Source of the DNA: Lingula anatina | Taxonomy: Eukaryota; Brachiopoda; Lingulata; Lingulida; Lingulidae | Assembly: GCF_001039355.2 (NCBI RefSeq) | Contig: NW_019774347.1 | Span: 496,456-526,994 of the forward strand | Direction: 5' to 3' | DNA: 30,539 nucleotides | Part shown: one piece after another, positions 1 through 26,119 of the stretch | Position numbering within the stretch: position 1 is the stretch's first letter | Layout: every line of letters begins with the position of its first letter | Program-made: the position numbers and the translations under genes | Notes under the pieces: model-generated | The model's input: the letters and a program-made list of their open reading frames with translations, nothing else | Databases searched by the model: none | What the model was told of the DNA's origin: nothing

Positions 1-195
1 TCCGCTTGGGCCACAGCTCTTGGGGCCGCAGCAACGGCAGCATCGATGAATCGTGCTAAGAGGAGTAACCAGCGGGGGCGTGGGGGCCAGACGAATCAGA
101 ACCCACGCCCACCGCGAGCTCTGTTTTGTTTGACTCTTAAGAATCCTATAAGAAGGACATGCATAAGTATTATAGAATGGAAATATCCTTTTTGA
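1..195 (+). other. GC-rich fragment, possible RG-rich coding end
   Basis: The first 115 bases are far richer in GC than what follows. Frame 1 is open from base 1 to a TGA at 193-195 and includes an Arg/Gly/Asn/Gln-rich stretch (residues [13 protein letters not shown]) like an RGG RNA-binding tail. Frame 3 is open for only 18 codons. No convincing splice donor follows, and after about base 120 the composition turns AT-rich, so the translated end may not be real. It could be the last exon of an upstream gene, a piece of a VIRMA RGG-type tail out of place, or non-coding DNA. I cannot decide between these. Confidence 0.25.
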
Positions 196-310
196 TACCA
201 GCAGCATCATTGAAACAGCTGTATTGTATGGTTTTTGAAGACTACTACTTGTACTTGATTATACATGTCAATGAGAAACTTAGCTGCTCAACCTCATACA
301 TGATAAATGC

Positions 311-312
<2 letters not shown>

Positions 313-351
<39 letters not shown>

Positions 352-373
352 TGCGTGCGTGCGTGCGTGTGAG

Positions 374-408
<35 letters not shown>
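313..408. repeat. GT/GA compound microsatellite
   Basis: A GT run with interspersed GCGT units (313-380) passes directly into a GA run (381-408). It lies in the intron before the first recognisable VIRMA exon. A shortened GA-only form interrupted by N lies at the copy 1/copy 2 junction (3920-3972), which makes this tract the upstream breakpoint region of the tandem duplication. Confidence 0.95.
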
Positions 409-411
<3 letters not shown>

Positions 412-515
412 TATGAGAGTTTGTATGGCATTTGGAAAACTTTTGCAAAAACTTCCATGTTACAGTACAAAAACTGTCACAGGCATGATTTATATCGTCT
501 TTGTCAAAAATGCAG

Positions 516-16482
<15,967 letters not shown>

Positions 16483-16555
16483 GTTAATATGTCTGTCTGC
16501 TGCCCAGGCGATCTTTTTGAGAAAAAATAACCATGAAATCCACTTTCCATTGCAG

Positions 16556-16597
16556 ACACTGGTTGGGGAAGATATTACTTTTAATTATAAGTCATTG
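16556..16597 (+). CDS. Tentative small exon after exon 14
   Basis: Acceptor TTCCATTGCAG ends at 16555 and a good donor-like TTG|GTAATT lies at 16597/16598, enclosing 14 codons (TLVGEDITFNYKSL) in phase with the end proposed for exon 14. No clear similarity to VIRMA can be claimed. The frame also stays open past the donor to a TAA near 16697-16699. It could equally be chance. Confidence 0.2.
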
Positions 16598-16599
16598 GT

Positions 16600-17256
16600 A
16601 ATTAAAACTTTCCTAGCCCTATGGTCATCTGCTGCCTGGAAGGGATTTGAGACTGGAGCGAAAGTCACATTTCTAGTCACCTTTGTCCCACCTGATTAAA
16701 ATTTCTCAGCCTGTTTTGCAAAAAGTCTAAAGACTCAGTTTAAACTAATGAATATCAGATTATATTATTGTACAATGGCATATAGATCCAGTAGCCCATC
16801 AAGAATAGTAGGATTAGGAAACATGAATCATGGTGGTGAGTAGTTATTGTCATTGCCAAGTCAACAACAAGCCTGTTATAATTTAATTATATGTATAAAT
16901 TAGTTGGCTACTGACCACTTGCTTATGATTACCTGTAAATATGTCCAGATTAGGTACTTTCCCTGTGAAATTTAACAACTGGCAACTGGAAAAAAAAAAA
17001 GCCAGAAGATGCATCAATTATTTTGATACTTTATTTAATTGATACTCCCATCAAACATGCACTTACTGACTGCCAGTCATGGTAAATTGTAATTAGTGAG
17101 TTAAAATGATTGATAACACTGTTGTGATATTTGCCACAAGCAAACCTAATTCCATAAAGAGAAAATATTTGAATTTGGAATGTGCTTTTTAGTGGAAGAA
17201 AATTACACCTGAACTTGAATATGGTAATTATCCACAAATTAAAAAAAAACAAAACA

Positions 17257-17319
<63 letters not shown>

Positions 17320-18066
17320 ATTATGTCATTACCTTTAAAAATTTACTTTTTGAGATGAATGAACTGATTTGCTCTAGAGATATTTCAGAATATATTTCTC
17401 AGGTATTGCCAACATAATATCATTTGGGATTTACATACTGTACCAAATTTGATCAAACATGGAGTATAGAGACTGTAATGTTGATGAGGCCAGCTGCTGG
17501 AGGCTAACCTTCTAAAGTATGTGCTGACAAAGTAGTTAAATCTTTGACATTCATTAGCTGAGGACCGGTTTTACAAAAGTACTTTGTCTCAGGAAGTCTT
17601 GTGTCAAGGTAGATAAAAAATTTAAGCTAAAAGTGGATTAGAAATTGCAATACCCTGTCCGCCGTGTTTGTACGTTAGGTACAATTTTTTTTTTATGATT
17701 CTGTTACTGTGCGACTATAGCTAGTTAAAACAAGGTTAAAAAAACTGGTGAAATTGACATCCCAAAATTGGCTCTTGAAGTTCTTAATCAAAGTGACAAC
17801 AAATGATACTCTGGCATTCCTCTGTGGATGAAAATATCTTGACAGATTTGAACAAAATTGATGAAGCGTACTAAAAGGGGTAAAAATTGAAAGTGAAGAT
17901 GTTTGAAATTGATTTGTGGGATAAAGAAGAGAAACCTACCTATGAAAAAAAATCAGATTTGACACACTTGCTTGTTGAAACTGGAAAATAATTGGTAGGG
18001 CTGCTAAAACAAATATCTGCTTTTACGTTTTGCATGCACATTTTTTTTACCATCTGTACTTTAAGG
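16600..18066. other. Non-coding stretch with microsatellite
   Basis: AT-rich with no gene seen. It contains an uninterrupted (TG)30 tract at 17259-17318 preceded by an A run. GGTTTTACAAAAGT near 17567 resembles the end of a decayed DNA element, but I could not find its partner. Confidence 0.65.
17259..17318. repeat. (TG)30 microsatellite
   Basis: Sixty bases of uninterrupted TG. Confidence 0.98.
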
Positions 18067-18314
18067 ATAATTATCGGCCAGACTAAATTCATAATTAGTT
18101 GATTCAGAAAGCGTAATTTAGAAATGAGATAATTATCGGCCAGACTAAATTCATAATTAGTTGATTCAGAAAACGTAATTTGGAAATGAAATAATTATCG
18201 GCCAGACTAAATTCATAATTTGTTGATTCAGAAAATGTCATTTGGAAATGAGATAATTATCGGCCAGCCTAAATTCATAATTAGTTGATTCAGAAAATGT
18301 AATTTGGAAATGAG
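18067..18314. repeat. 62-bp tandem repeat, four copies
   Basis: Units start with ATAATTATCGGCC at 18067, 18129, 18191 and 18253, exactly 62 bases apart, and each continues through TTCATAATT-GTTGATTCAG to GGAAATGAG. The units differ by a few substitutions and no indels. Within each unit GATAATTATC is a perfect palindrome. Confidence 0.97.
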
Positions 18315-18686
18315 CTATATATGCATGTAAACTGGGCAACAAGTGGAGGTACTAATTGGGAAATAAAATTCCAGGAACTATCAGAAGTGCTGATTTTAAA
18401 CTCTAGTTATCAGTAATTAACTACATTTTGGCCAGCTAAAGGAAGTTAATCCAATCGTAAGTTTTATGGCTCAGCAAAACTGTTCACAGCAATTAGTTTT
18501 AATTCTTTCTCTATTAGGTTTTTAGTCCAAATGAGATGTTTTCATCAAAATTATGGCTTAATGATTTCATGCATGTTTAATGCATGCTTTTATTTCCAGG
18601 GTGATGGTACTAGATAGACAACTGTTAGCCACGTGGGAAGATTGAGTACATAAAAACCCAACATTTGTTACTCATGTACATTAGTA

Positions 18687-18706
18687 TTTATTCTGATCAT
18701 TTTATT
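18687..18706 (-). promoter_or_regulatory. Candidate polyadenylation signals for the minus-strand gene
   Basis: Two AATAAA hexamers on the minus strand (plus-strand TTTATT at 18687-18692 and 18701-18706) lie about 270-290 bases past the stop codon at 18975. That fits a short 3' UTR. Confidence 0.4.
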
Positions 18707-18974
18707 ATTTCAAGATTTGCAGATTTCAGTAAGTTGTGAAGTGCCACTTACTAGACTCAAGCTAACATACTAATTCTCAATTTTTTAAAGGTAATTTTTC
18801 AGTTACAATGGACAAGATTGTATAATTCTTTAGTATCTTAGTTTCATAATTCCTTTGCTATCAGTGTAAATGTTTTGAGTCTTTTCAAAGATCTGATGGA
18901 GCAAAAAGGGATTTGATGGCACAGGTTCCATGCATGTCCTCCTCTCCTTTTCTCCTTCTGAATCCAGAATATTT

Positions 18975-19823
18975 TTATACATTATCCTGACTGTTGCTTG
19001 CTGTAGTATTAATATCCTTTATTTGAGTATTTAAATTCTGATTGAGAGGCAAAAGCTCCACAAGTTCATGATCCTTCTGAAAATTTTCATCATTGTGTTT
19101 GATGAAATTGGCCCTGTTGGACTTTGGTTGAGTGTCACCTAGTGCAGCCGTCTCGTTATGGACTATCACACTGGTGTTGTGGTCATTTCCGTTGAGGAGT
19201 AACTTATCACTTTCACTTTGTTGAGGATCGGTTTCACTTTCATTTTGCTGTAGTAGACCTCCACTTTCCTTGAGAGGCATGTCCTTCTGACTGCGTAGTG
19301 CTTGTGTAGAGGCGACATCCTCATTGAGATCATCTTCATCACTGTCATCATCATCATCATCATCTATTCCTAATTCGTGATCACTGCTACTATTATAGCT
19401 AAGACTGCTATCTGCTGCATCTGTGTTTTCACCTCCTGCGCCTTGTCGTTTCCTGCACTGACATGCACAAAGTACAATCAACACCGTTGCTGTACTGCAC
19501 GTGGTGATTGAAAGCACGGCAATAATTGCGACAAAATACAGGGGTATGAATTCCCCGACATCATCGTGCGTTTGAGTACCACTAAGCCCATCAATGGAGT
19601 GAATATTTCTGGCAGGTATTGTGGGGTGATTGTGTATATCTCCAGGTAGCAACTTGGCCGAGGTAGCATTTAGCGGTTGCTCCTTACTGGGTTTGTCCAG
19701 TACTGCTACTGTACTCGCTGTTGTTGTTATGGTTATGTTAGCAACAGGTGCTGCATTCCCTAACATCTGAAGTGTAACATAGGTTACTACAGACAACAGG
19801 TAGTTCTTGAAATATGGCCACAT
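18975..19823 (-). CDS. Unrecognised single-pass type I membrane protein with acidic tail
   Basis: A single open frame of 282 codons from ATG (19823-19821), with an in-frame TAG 18 bases upstream of that ATG, so the start is well supported unless a 5' exon is spliced in. Residues about 1-25 (WPYFKNYLLSVVTYVTLQML) form a likely signal peptide. The short ectodomain is Thr/Ala-rich with two N-glycosylation sequons (NIT near 29, NAT near 52). Residues about 93-121 are a membrane span (FIPLYFVAIIAVLSITTCST...), followed by CACQCRKRQ, a stop-transfer signal with Cys residues that could be palmitoylated. The cytoplasmic tail of about 155 residues is Asp/Ser/Asn-rich with a run of seven Asp (near 154-160). 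No known domain is visible. A surface receptor, adhesion or adaptor role is possible but not shown. It lies antisense to VIRMA. Confidence 0.75.
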   Translation of the reverse strand: MWPYFKNYLLSVVTYVTLQMLGNAAPVANITITTTASTVAVLDKPSKEQPLNATSAKLLPGDIHNHPTIPARNIHSIDGLSGTQTHDDVGEFIPLYFVAIIAVLSITTCSTATVLIVLCACQCRKRQGAGGENTDAADSSLSYNSSSDHELGIDDDDDDDSDEDDLNEDVASTQALRSQKDMPLKESGGLLQQNESETDPQQSESDKLLLNGNDHNTSVIVHNETAALGDTQPKSNRANFIKHNDENFQKDHELVELLPLNQNLNTQIKDINTTASNSQDNV

Positions 19824-20393
19824 GCTGACCAAGGTCCACTAGGGTGGACTAATTGTCTAAAAAATATCCTGTGTCCAGACCAGGTGAATTCAGCCAGTCT
19901 TAGCCAGTTATCTAAGAGGATTGTGTAAACAGAAGTTCGAAAAACTACAATAAAGTCTGGTTATAATAAACTTGTCCAGTGTCCTCTAGGCCAATATGAT
20001 TTCTGATCTTATATCCTTAGGGTTGTGATATGGGGTTTCTAAAAGTATGTATATCTATTGTTTCTCTACAATAGACTAACACTTGAATTCAGTTGAATCT
20101 GTGTTTAGTCAGAAGTTGCTCAAAAGTGGATAAATGGCAATAGTAAGATCCATATCCAGGTGAACATGAATGTACTTAAAGTGTCCATCTGCATCAGCCA
20201 TCGGAATGGTTGACAAACAAGGTGATATTAATTAGTTGTTGTCACTCACTCGTTGACACTTGCTGTCGTCACTCACTGTGAAGTGTACAAATCATGGCTG
20301 CTGACTAGATTTCCAGAAATTTGCTGATGGCTGAAGGCCACCAAACATGTTATGCATCCTGGTTATATATAATTCAGATTATAATAGTACATA
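19824..20393 (-). promoter_or_regulatory. Presumed 5' flank of the minus-strand membrane gene
   Basis: About 570 bases with no open frame on the minus strand continuing the gene. A GTCACTCACT motif is repeated (20243 and 20269). A promoter role is inferred from position only. Confidence 0.25.
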
Positions 20394-20401
20394 TTTATAT
20401 A
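20394..20401 (-). promoter_or_regulatory. Candidate TATA box for the minus-strand gene
   Basis: TATATAAA on the minus strand, about 570 bases before the ATG. The surrounding DNA is AT-rich, so a chance match is quite possible. Confidence 0.2.
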
Positions 20402-20934
20402 TGCCTTCAGAACTTTGTAGGATTTTTCTGTCTCTAGATAAAGTGCTTCAGTAAAATACCAGCTGGTCACAGTCGGTAATTGTTATTGTTGGTCACCAGT
20501 GACCACCCCCAGCAGTTATCACGAGTCTTTACACTTATATATCCAACCAATGTGATCAGTGGGTGTACCTTCCACTCCTTGGTAAAACTGTTCCGTTTCT
20601 CTTCTCTGATGAAGGCTGGTGTGCAAACAGACGCAGCAACTGTAATGTGAACACAAAATCACATTTGGAAAATAAAAGCACAATTGATTATTATTATTAT
20701 ACAGACTATTGTAACACTCTGCAGCACAGTTGTAATGTAGAATTATTCGATCCAATGTGAGTGATTTCCAGATAATTTTGACATGGAAAATACATGTTGG
20801 CTGTAGTTGCCATAAAACATTTTTGCTTGACTTCCTCGAAAGATTACAGGGCATCATGAGTTATCTGACCCTCTCTTACTCTGTTATTGTTCAAAAAAAC
20901 AATTCAAAATATTGAAAAGCTGATAGAATATTTT

Positions 20935-20997
20935 CATTTTTAAAGCCAAAGAGAGTTTTCTGCAGCATTTTTAAAGCCAAAAAGATAGTTTTTGCAG
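20935..20997. repeat. 31-bp local tandem duplication
   Basis: CATTTTTAAAGCCAAA at 20935 recurs at 20966, each followed by an AGTTTTCTGCAG/AGTTTTTGCAG end. Two imperfect units. Confidence 0.85.
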
Positions 20998-21934
20998 CTT
21001 TTTTGTTAAAGTAATAGTGTTGGAGTAGGCTTAGAGACAGTTCAGGACCTGCGTAGAATACCTTTCCTAACTGATTGTAACCCAATGCCGGTGTCTATCA
21101 TATCCCATCACTACTACTTGGCTGCTATGCAAGCAAAAGAGGCAAGCAACTGCTGTTTATATGAGGTTTTCTGTGTATCGACTGATTTCTGAACTCTTTG
21201 TCTGTGTTTTCTGTACGTGTTTCCGTTTGTGTGGCTTCCAGGCCACACAATGGGTTTAATTGGATGTATTGGGAAATTGATCACACGACCCTTTTCCACT
21301 ACTAAGCGGGAGGCGTTCGTGTGAAGATTTTTGACATTTTGCCATTTGTTTCTTTCTCTCTTTCATTATTGTTTTTTGTGTGCGTTTGTTGTGCATTTAG
21401 AAATAAGGATTAATTGAGTGGTAGGTAGAAAATATCATAGACAAAGAAGACTCTACTTTAAGTGGAAAATGCACTTTAAGGCAAAAAAATAAATAATCAA
21501 TTCAATATCTGTTAGCTAATAATGGGTAAATAGGCACATGAGTGAGGACCACTGTAGAGTGGCTTTAGAAGAAAACTTGCTGTATTGTGTATAAGAAGTT
21601 TTTCCAGTGGCACTATGACAACAATTCAACATGCAGATCTTCCATAATATTTTTTATTGCTGTCTGTGTGTGTGTGCCTGCATGCATGCAATGCATGCGT
21701 GCATATTTGTTTGTGTGTGGAGGGGGTAGGTATTGGGAGTAATTTGTGGTTTCCATTAATCTCCACATGACATGTCAATGTGTAATTGAAAATGGGTGCA
21801 TTTGCCCAAGATGGCTAAGAGTACTGAGGAGAGGTCCTGAGAAACTGATGCTCTACAAGTTCAATGCTCAGGTTTGGCCAGTATCTAGATTTCAGCAGCC
21901 TGAATTATCAATACCCTTTTTTCCTTTTGTTTCT

Positions 21935-21937
<3 letters not shown>

Positions 21938-21984
<47 letters not shown>

Positions 21985-21998
21985 TTTTTTTTTTTTTC
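21938..21998. repeat. (ATT)n microsatellite with poly-T
   Basis: About 15 ATT units followed by a T-rich run. Confidence 0.95.
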
Positions 21999-24967
21999 TT
22001 TTTTTGCATTGCTTTGCTTTTCATAGGCTGGCAAATTGATATGAAATCCATAAATTATACCAATACGGCACATTATAATACCTTTTATAAAACTGTATTC
22101 AGTTATGGGGGAAACTTCAGAAATCTATTTGTTGAAAGAAGCAGGCTGTTTGTCTTAGTAATAAGTTTATGATATTGTTGTTTAAGGGAATATAAATACT
22201 ACTTTTGACCTTTTTAACTTTTTTTAACTTGTTTATAGCACTGAATTAACAACTTGAGTTTTTCAGCTTCTGGATGAAATGTTGCTCAAAGTAGCATGCA
22301 CTTTTTACTTGTTTTTTTTTTTTTTTTATTTTGATATCGTTAAATTATATCAACACTTTAACAAAAGCTTTCCGAATACTAAATTGCTTTGTCATAAAAC
22401 TAAAATAAAATGAGTGGATTTAAATTTACTCTGCTTAATTTGATTTAATTGTATGGGTTAGATAATAGCAATTAGTTTTATCAACAGTTCTACCCGAAGT
22501 GAAGTAATTTGAATGCAGATATTAGGATTTTTCCCACTTACACATACTTACCTCAATGTCAACTTGTAACATCAGCTGCAATTCATCCACTTCTCTTGAG
22601 TTTTGATGTAGCTAATACATATCCACCGTCCTCTGCTAATTATTAAGCCATGAAAAGCAGTGAAGTGAACACTTATGTAGCTAGCAGCAAGAAGTTACTG
22701 TGAAGTCAGATCAGTCTTTCTCTGTGTCTCCTCGGCAGTGAATCTGCTGGTGTATGTAGTGTATCAGAAATTGCTTGTGACAGCTAGTTAACAGTCATTG
22801 TAAAGACTTGTTGTTCCAGATCGAAACATGCCCAGGGAGAGGATTAATCATGCTCACAGTGGTCCAGTGCACTGATACAATGTAGAACAACACCATGTGT
22901 AATAACACACCACTCAGTTCAATAATGCCCGATTCTTATTCTAAAGTCAATTCACTTACTCTTGTTTGGTTTTTCTGATTTCTTTTGCAGCAGGTGTTTG
23001 TTTGCCCAGCTTATTCACAGGTATATTGTCCAACTTGATACACTGTGTTTGCCCTAATTTTGGACTCTCCTCATTGGTGGATGGATGTGAAGTTGTGGTG
23101 CCCCCCTCTAAGGACACCCCGCCTTTGGAATACCTAACACAGTGGTGTGATTTGCAAGGGGCTCTCAAGGGGTGGTGATAGGAAAGTGACACTTAATGGA
23201 TAGCACTATAATAATTATAATTATTTGTTGGTGTTGTTGCTTACATTGTCCCTTCCCCCTCCTATGCAGCACTCATCGCACTAAAGATCTCTGAAGATCT
23301 TTTAGTATTTGTAGGCTAAGAGTGGATGGTTCCTCAAAGGGGGTGGTGCCTCTGGCACCTTGTTCCATTATTATTTTTGATTAGCGTGTGATTGGATCTA
23401 CTGCTAGAGGGAGGCTCTGGTTTGAATTACAAGACATTGATTTTGCATTCAGAATTTATGACTACGGTAATTACTCCTAGAATTCAAGCAAAATTGGTGG
23501 GATAAACAATGGCCATACATCCAGGTCTTTCTGCTGGATTTCTCTCACTTTAATTTATTATTATTATTATTATTAATGAAAAAGTATCTTGGAATAAAAA
23601 CAAGATCTAACATTTCTAAATTTAAGCATTTTCTGTAGAAATTTCCATCTTGTCTGTGGGCTTCTCTGAGTTAAACTTTGACTCGGATTCTATGCCACTG
23701 CCCAGGTCAGGTTTTAACTATAAGAATAAAAAAGTTCACATTTTCAGAAAAATACCCACTCGCCACTTTGAAATAGCTGATCATGACTACACTAGGACTC
23801 TGTTCAAAATAGCCGAGTCAGAACCGTCATGCGATATGTGGAAGAGTATGAGTGGGTGTTTATCTCCCAAGCAGGCTTATGTGTAAAAGACTGTAAAAGT
23901 TCCTTCAAAGTGGAATAAGTCAAGAAGATTGAAGCCGTACAAGTGGTTTCTTACCAGGATGAGGTGCGGTGAGGTGTGGTGATGATGGATCATAAAAGTG
24001 GTTGATGTTACTCGGCTGCACCAAAAGTAGTATTGTACACACAAACAATTAAAGAAAAAAAATTCAAAAAGAAGGGAGTTACATTTTTTCAAAAGAAAAA
24101 AAAAATGCCCTACAGAATGAGAACTGATCTTAGGTTCTTAAGATTTTAATGTATTGACTACCAAGAGAAAAGCTAACAGTGTTTGATAAATGACCTTCTA
24201 CAGTAGAATATGCATTTACTGTGCTTTGAAAAACCTTATGCAATTATTTTATGTAATGTATTTATTGATTCGAGCACATTTTTACAAGGTTGTGATCTAA
24301 CAGATACTGACATATAATCTCTACATTGTAATTTACACAGTAAATATTTATGTACATGTTCATTGCCCCTCACTTAAAATACTGTTCACAGACAAAAAAA
24401 ATAAATAAATAAATAAATAAAAATCTAGCACCGTGTATATAGTAATGCAATTGTTCATCTTATACTATAATTTCAGATGACCTCATGGTGTCTTGCAGAG
24501 AGCCAAATTTATTTTTATAAGGCAGGACAGTAGCATATCTTGCAAAGGATTGTACAGTTTCTGGATCATTTAGTAATGAGAAACTCCAGATGAAAAAGCA
24601 ATGAATGATTGTAATTTGTAAATGTATGTAAAAACTGTATCAGCACATCAGACTTAGTGAGGCTTTACATGCATGAGAAACTACTTTCAGAAGAGAGGCG
24701 TGTGGAGGCGTGCCTCTAAATCATCTTTATGCAACTGTGATGGATACAGCCTAGGTAAGAAGTCAATTCATTTTAGGAAATAATCCCTTTATGCATATTC
24801 TGAGGAGAGTACTAGATGCGCAATCGAGTATGAACATGTTGCGTAGGGTTTTAGCTCTGGGATTTCATCTCACATGATGTATGAGGTTGAAGTCATTGTA
24901 GCTGCCAAACATTCTTCTTTTATATATTTGATCTGATGTTGAATGGCTTCTCTTGGGAGTGAGGTAC

Positions 24968-24996
24968 AGGTCAAGGTCAGGGTCAAGGTCAGGTTC
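24968..24996 (+). repeat. AGGTCA-type hexamer direct repeats
   Basis: Five consecutive variants of AGGTCA (AGGTCA, AGGTCA, GGGTCA, AGGTCA, GGTTCA), including two exact TCAAGGTCA motifs at 24971-24979 and 24983-24991, the extended half-site bound by NR5A/ERR-type nuclear receptors. The same pattern also arises as a simple hexamer microsatellite, so function is uncertain. Confidence 0.6.
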
Positions 24997-25230
24997 AGAG
25001 TATTCATGTGATTGGCCTCTGGTCATGTGTGCACTGTTTGATCTTAAGGATTATGAACTGATAATTTAGTCGTGATTAGATTTACTTTAATGGAAGAGAT
25101 GAGATATGTACTTTTATAATCTTTTGTTTCATGTATGTAATTACAAACCCAAGCATATATTATAGTCATCATAGACAAAAAAGAATGTAACAAGATTGAT
25201 CATAAAACAAGTCAGTTATTCATTGGAAAT

Positions 25231-25499
25231 CTTCTTCTTCATGTGCCAGGTCTGTTGCAGACATCGGCGATCATGGCCTTCCATTCCTCTCTGTTGTCAG
25301 TTCTCCTGATGCGTTCATTGTTGGGGGATTCTTTCCTCGTTGCGTAGCTATTCAGACTGTCTGTGTATTTTGTGCGTTGTCTTCCTCTGCTTTTGGTACC
25401 ACAAATCTTTCCACACAGTATTTGCTTTTCTATTCCATCAGCTCTGATTATGTGCCCAAAAAATTGTAGTTGTCTTTTTCTGATGGTTCTGAGTAGGGA
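25231..25499 (-). mobile_element. 5'-truncated LINE retrotransposon, C-terminal ORF2 remnant
   Basis: The minus strand is open from 25490 to a TGA at 25241-25239, about 83 codons. It contains IRKRQLQFFGHIIRADGIE, SRGRQRTKYTDSLNSY and EEWKAMIADVCNRPGT, the characteristic C-terminus of endonuclease/reverse-transcriptase LINE proteins. The insert is flanked by an 11-base direct repeat TCATTGGAAAT (25220-25230 and 25500-25510), a target site duplication. The 3' end is a short GAA repeat. The lack of upstream domains is the usual result of truncated reverse transcription. The still open frame suggests a fairly young insertion. Clade is not assigned. Confidence 0.85.
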
Positions 25500-25658
25500 T
25501 CATTGGAAATATCTGATGAAAAAAAATCGTTAAACAAAACAACAGCCGCTTTGACTTTAACTAGCTTTGACTGACTAGTGTACATGGACAGGTGCAGTTG
25601 GTGGGGGACATCTTTTCTACCCTCTGATATCACAGGGGTCTCACGGGGACCATTCCCA

Positions 25659-26119
25659 GCACCTATGGACTAACTTTGAATCGATCTATCTCCAAGGGGA
25701 ATCTCTCTAAATTGCTATCAACTTAAGCGGGTTAGATGTTTGTCACGCCTACTGAAGTTGCTAGGGGGTAATTACCTCCGCCAAAGAGGTTATGTTTTCA
25801 CCCCTGTTTGTCTGTTTGTTTGTTTGTCATCAACATAACTCAAAAAGTTATGGACCGATTTTGATGAAATTTTCAGGAACTGTCATAAGTGGGCCAAAGA
25901 AGAGATGATTAGTTTTTGGTGGTGATCCGGATCAAAAATCAATCAATAATCAATAATTATCAAAAATCGCTGCCTTGGCGGAGGTCTGTGCTCTCAGAGT
26001 GCTTTTCTAGTTAATTATCTTTTAGTAGCTTCAGTAAGCATGTCAGACAAATAAGCTGCTTAAACTGAAAGCAATTAAGTGAGAAACCAAATGGGAGAAA
26101 GGACTGATTAGAGGGGTGC
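25659..26119. mobile_element. Foldback/MITE-like element, copy B, split by another MITE
   Basis: The left arm (GCACCTATGG... AATTGCTATCAACTTAAGCGG ...CCTACTGAAGTTGCTAG, to 25774) is the inverse of the right arm (26012-26119, inverse reading AATTGCTTTCAGTTTAAGCAG ...TTACTGAAGCTACT). The arms are about 110 bases each with scattered mismatches. It shares GATCGATCTAT, CCGCCTACT-like and GGGGGTAATTA with the 12430-12930 element, in the same order. The inserted element at 25775-26011 sits between the arms. Confidence 0.7.
25775..26011. mobile_element. MITE with CCTCCGCCAA / TTGGCGGAGG inverted ends
   Basis: CCTCCGCCAA (25775-25784) is the perfect inverse of TTGGCGGAGG (25975-25984), followed by a short tail GTCTGTGCTCTCAGAGTGC to about 26011. 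TAATTA flanks both sides (25769-25774 and 26012-26017), a likely target duplication. The interior has TTTGTTTGTTTG and AACTCAAAAAGTTATGGACC phrases that I recognise as a repeat common in marine invertebrate and fish genomes. Non-coding. Confidence 0.75.

Larger units (their letters stand above)
20402..25230. other. Non-coding stretch, no supported gene
   Basis: AT-rich DNA. It contains a 16-base palindrome at 20490-20505, a 31-base local duplication (20935-20997), a CATGCATG palindromic patch (21680-21703), an ATT trinucleotide run followed by poly-T (21938-21998), (TTA)n at 23558-23575, an AAAT run near 24395-24422 and AGGTCA-type hexamer repeats at 24968-24996. Open frames at 22966-23178 (+) and 23650-23886 (+) have no recognisable similarity or clear exon borders. 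Confidence 0.65.

Noticed and set aside
18067-18314. Regular repeats considered as a CRISPR array
   Set aside because: Units are contiguous with no unique spacers, and the window is eukaryotic.
19166-19669. Short minus-strand frames inside 18975-19823
   Set aside because: They overlap the long membrane-protein frame in other phases; the Met run is the shadow of its Asp-coding repeat.
21746-22172. Leu-, Tyr- or Ile-run open frames
   Set aside because: These are translations of the (ATT)n and poly-T tract.
22966-23178. Open frame with PPSKDTPPLEYLTQW
   Set aside because: A faint resemblance to the Pro-rich part of VIRMA was considered, but the match is weak and no consistent acceptor and donor in phase were found.
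23650-23886. 78-codon plus-strand frame
   Set aside because: Composition is fairly protein-like, but there is no similarity, no clear splice borders and no upstream context.
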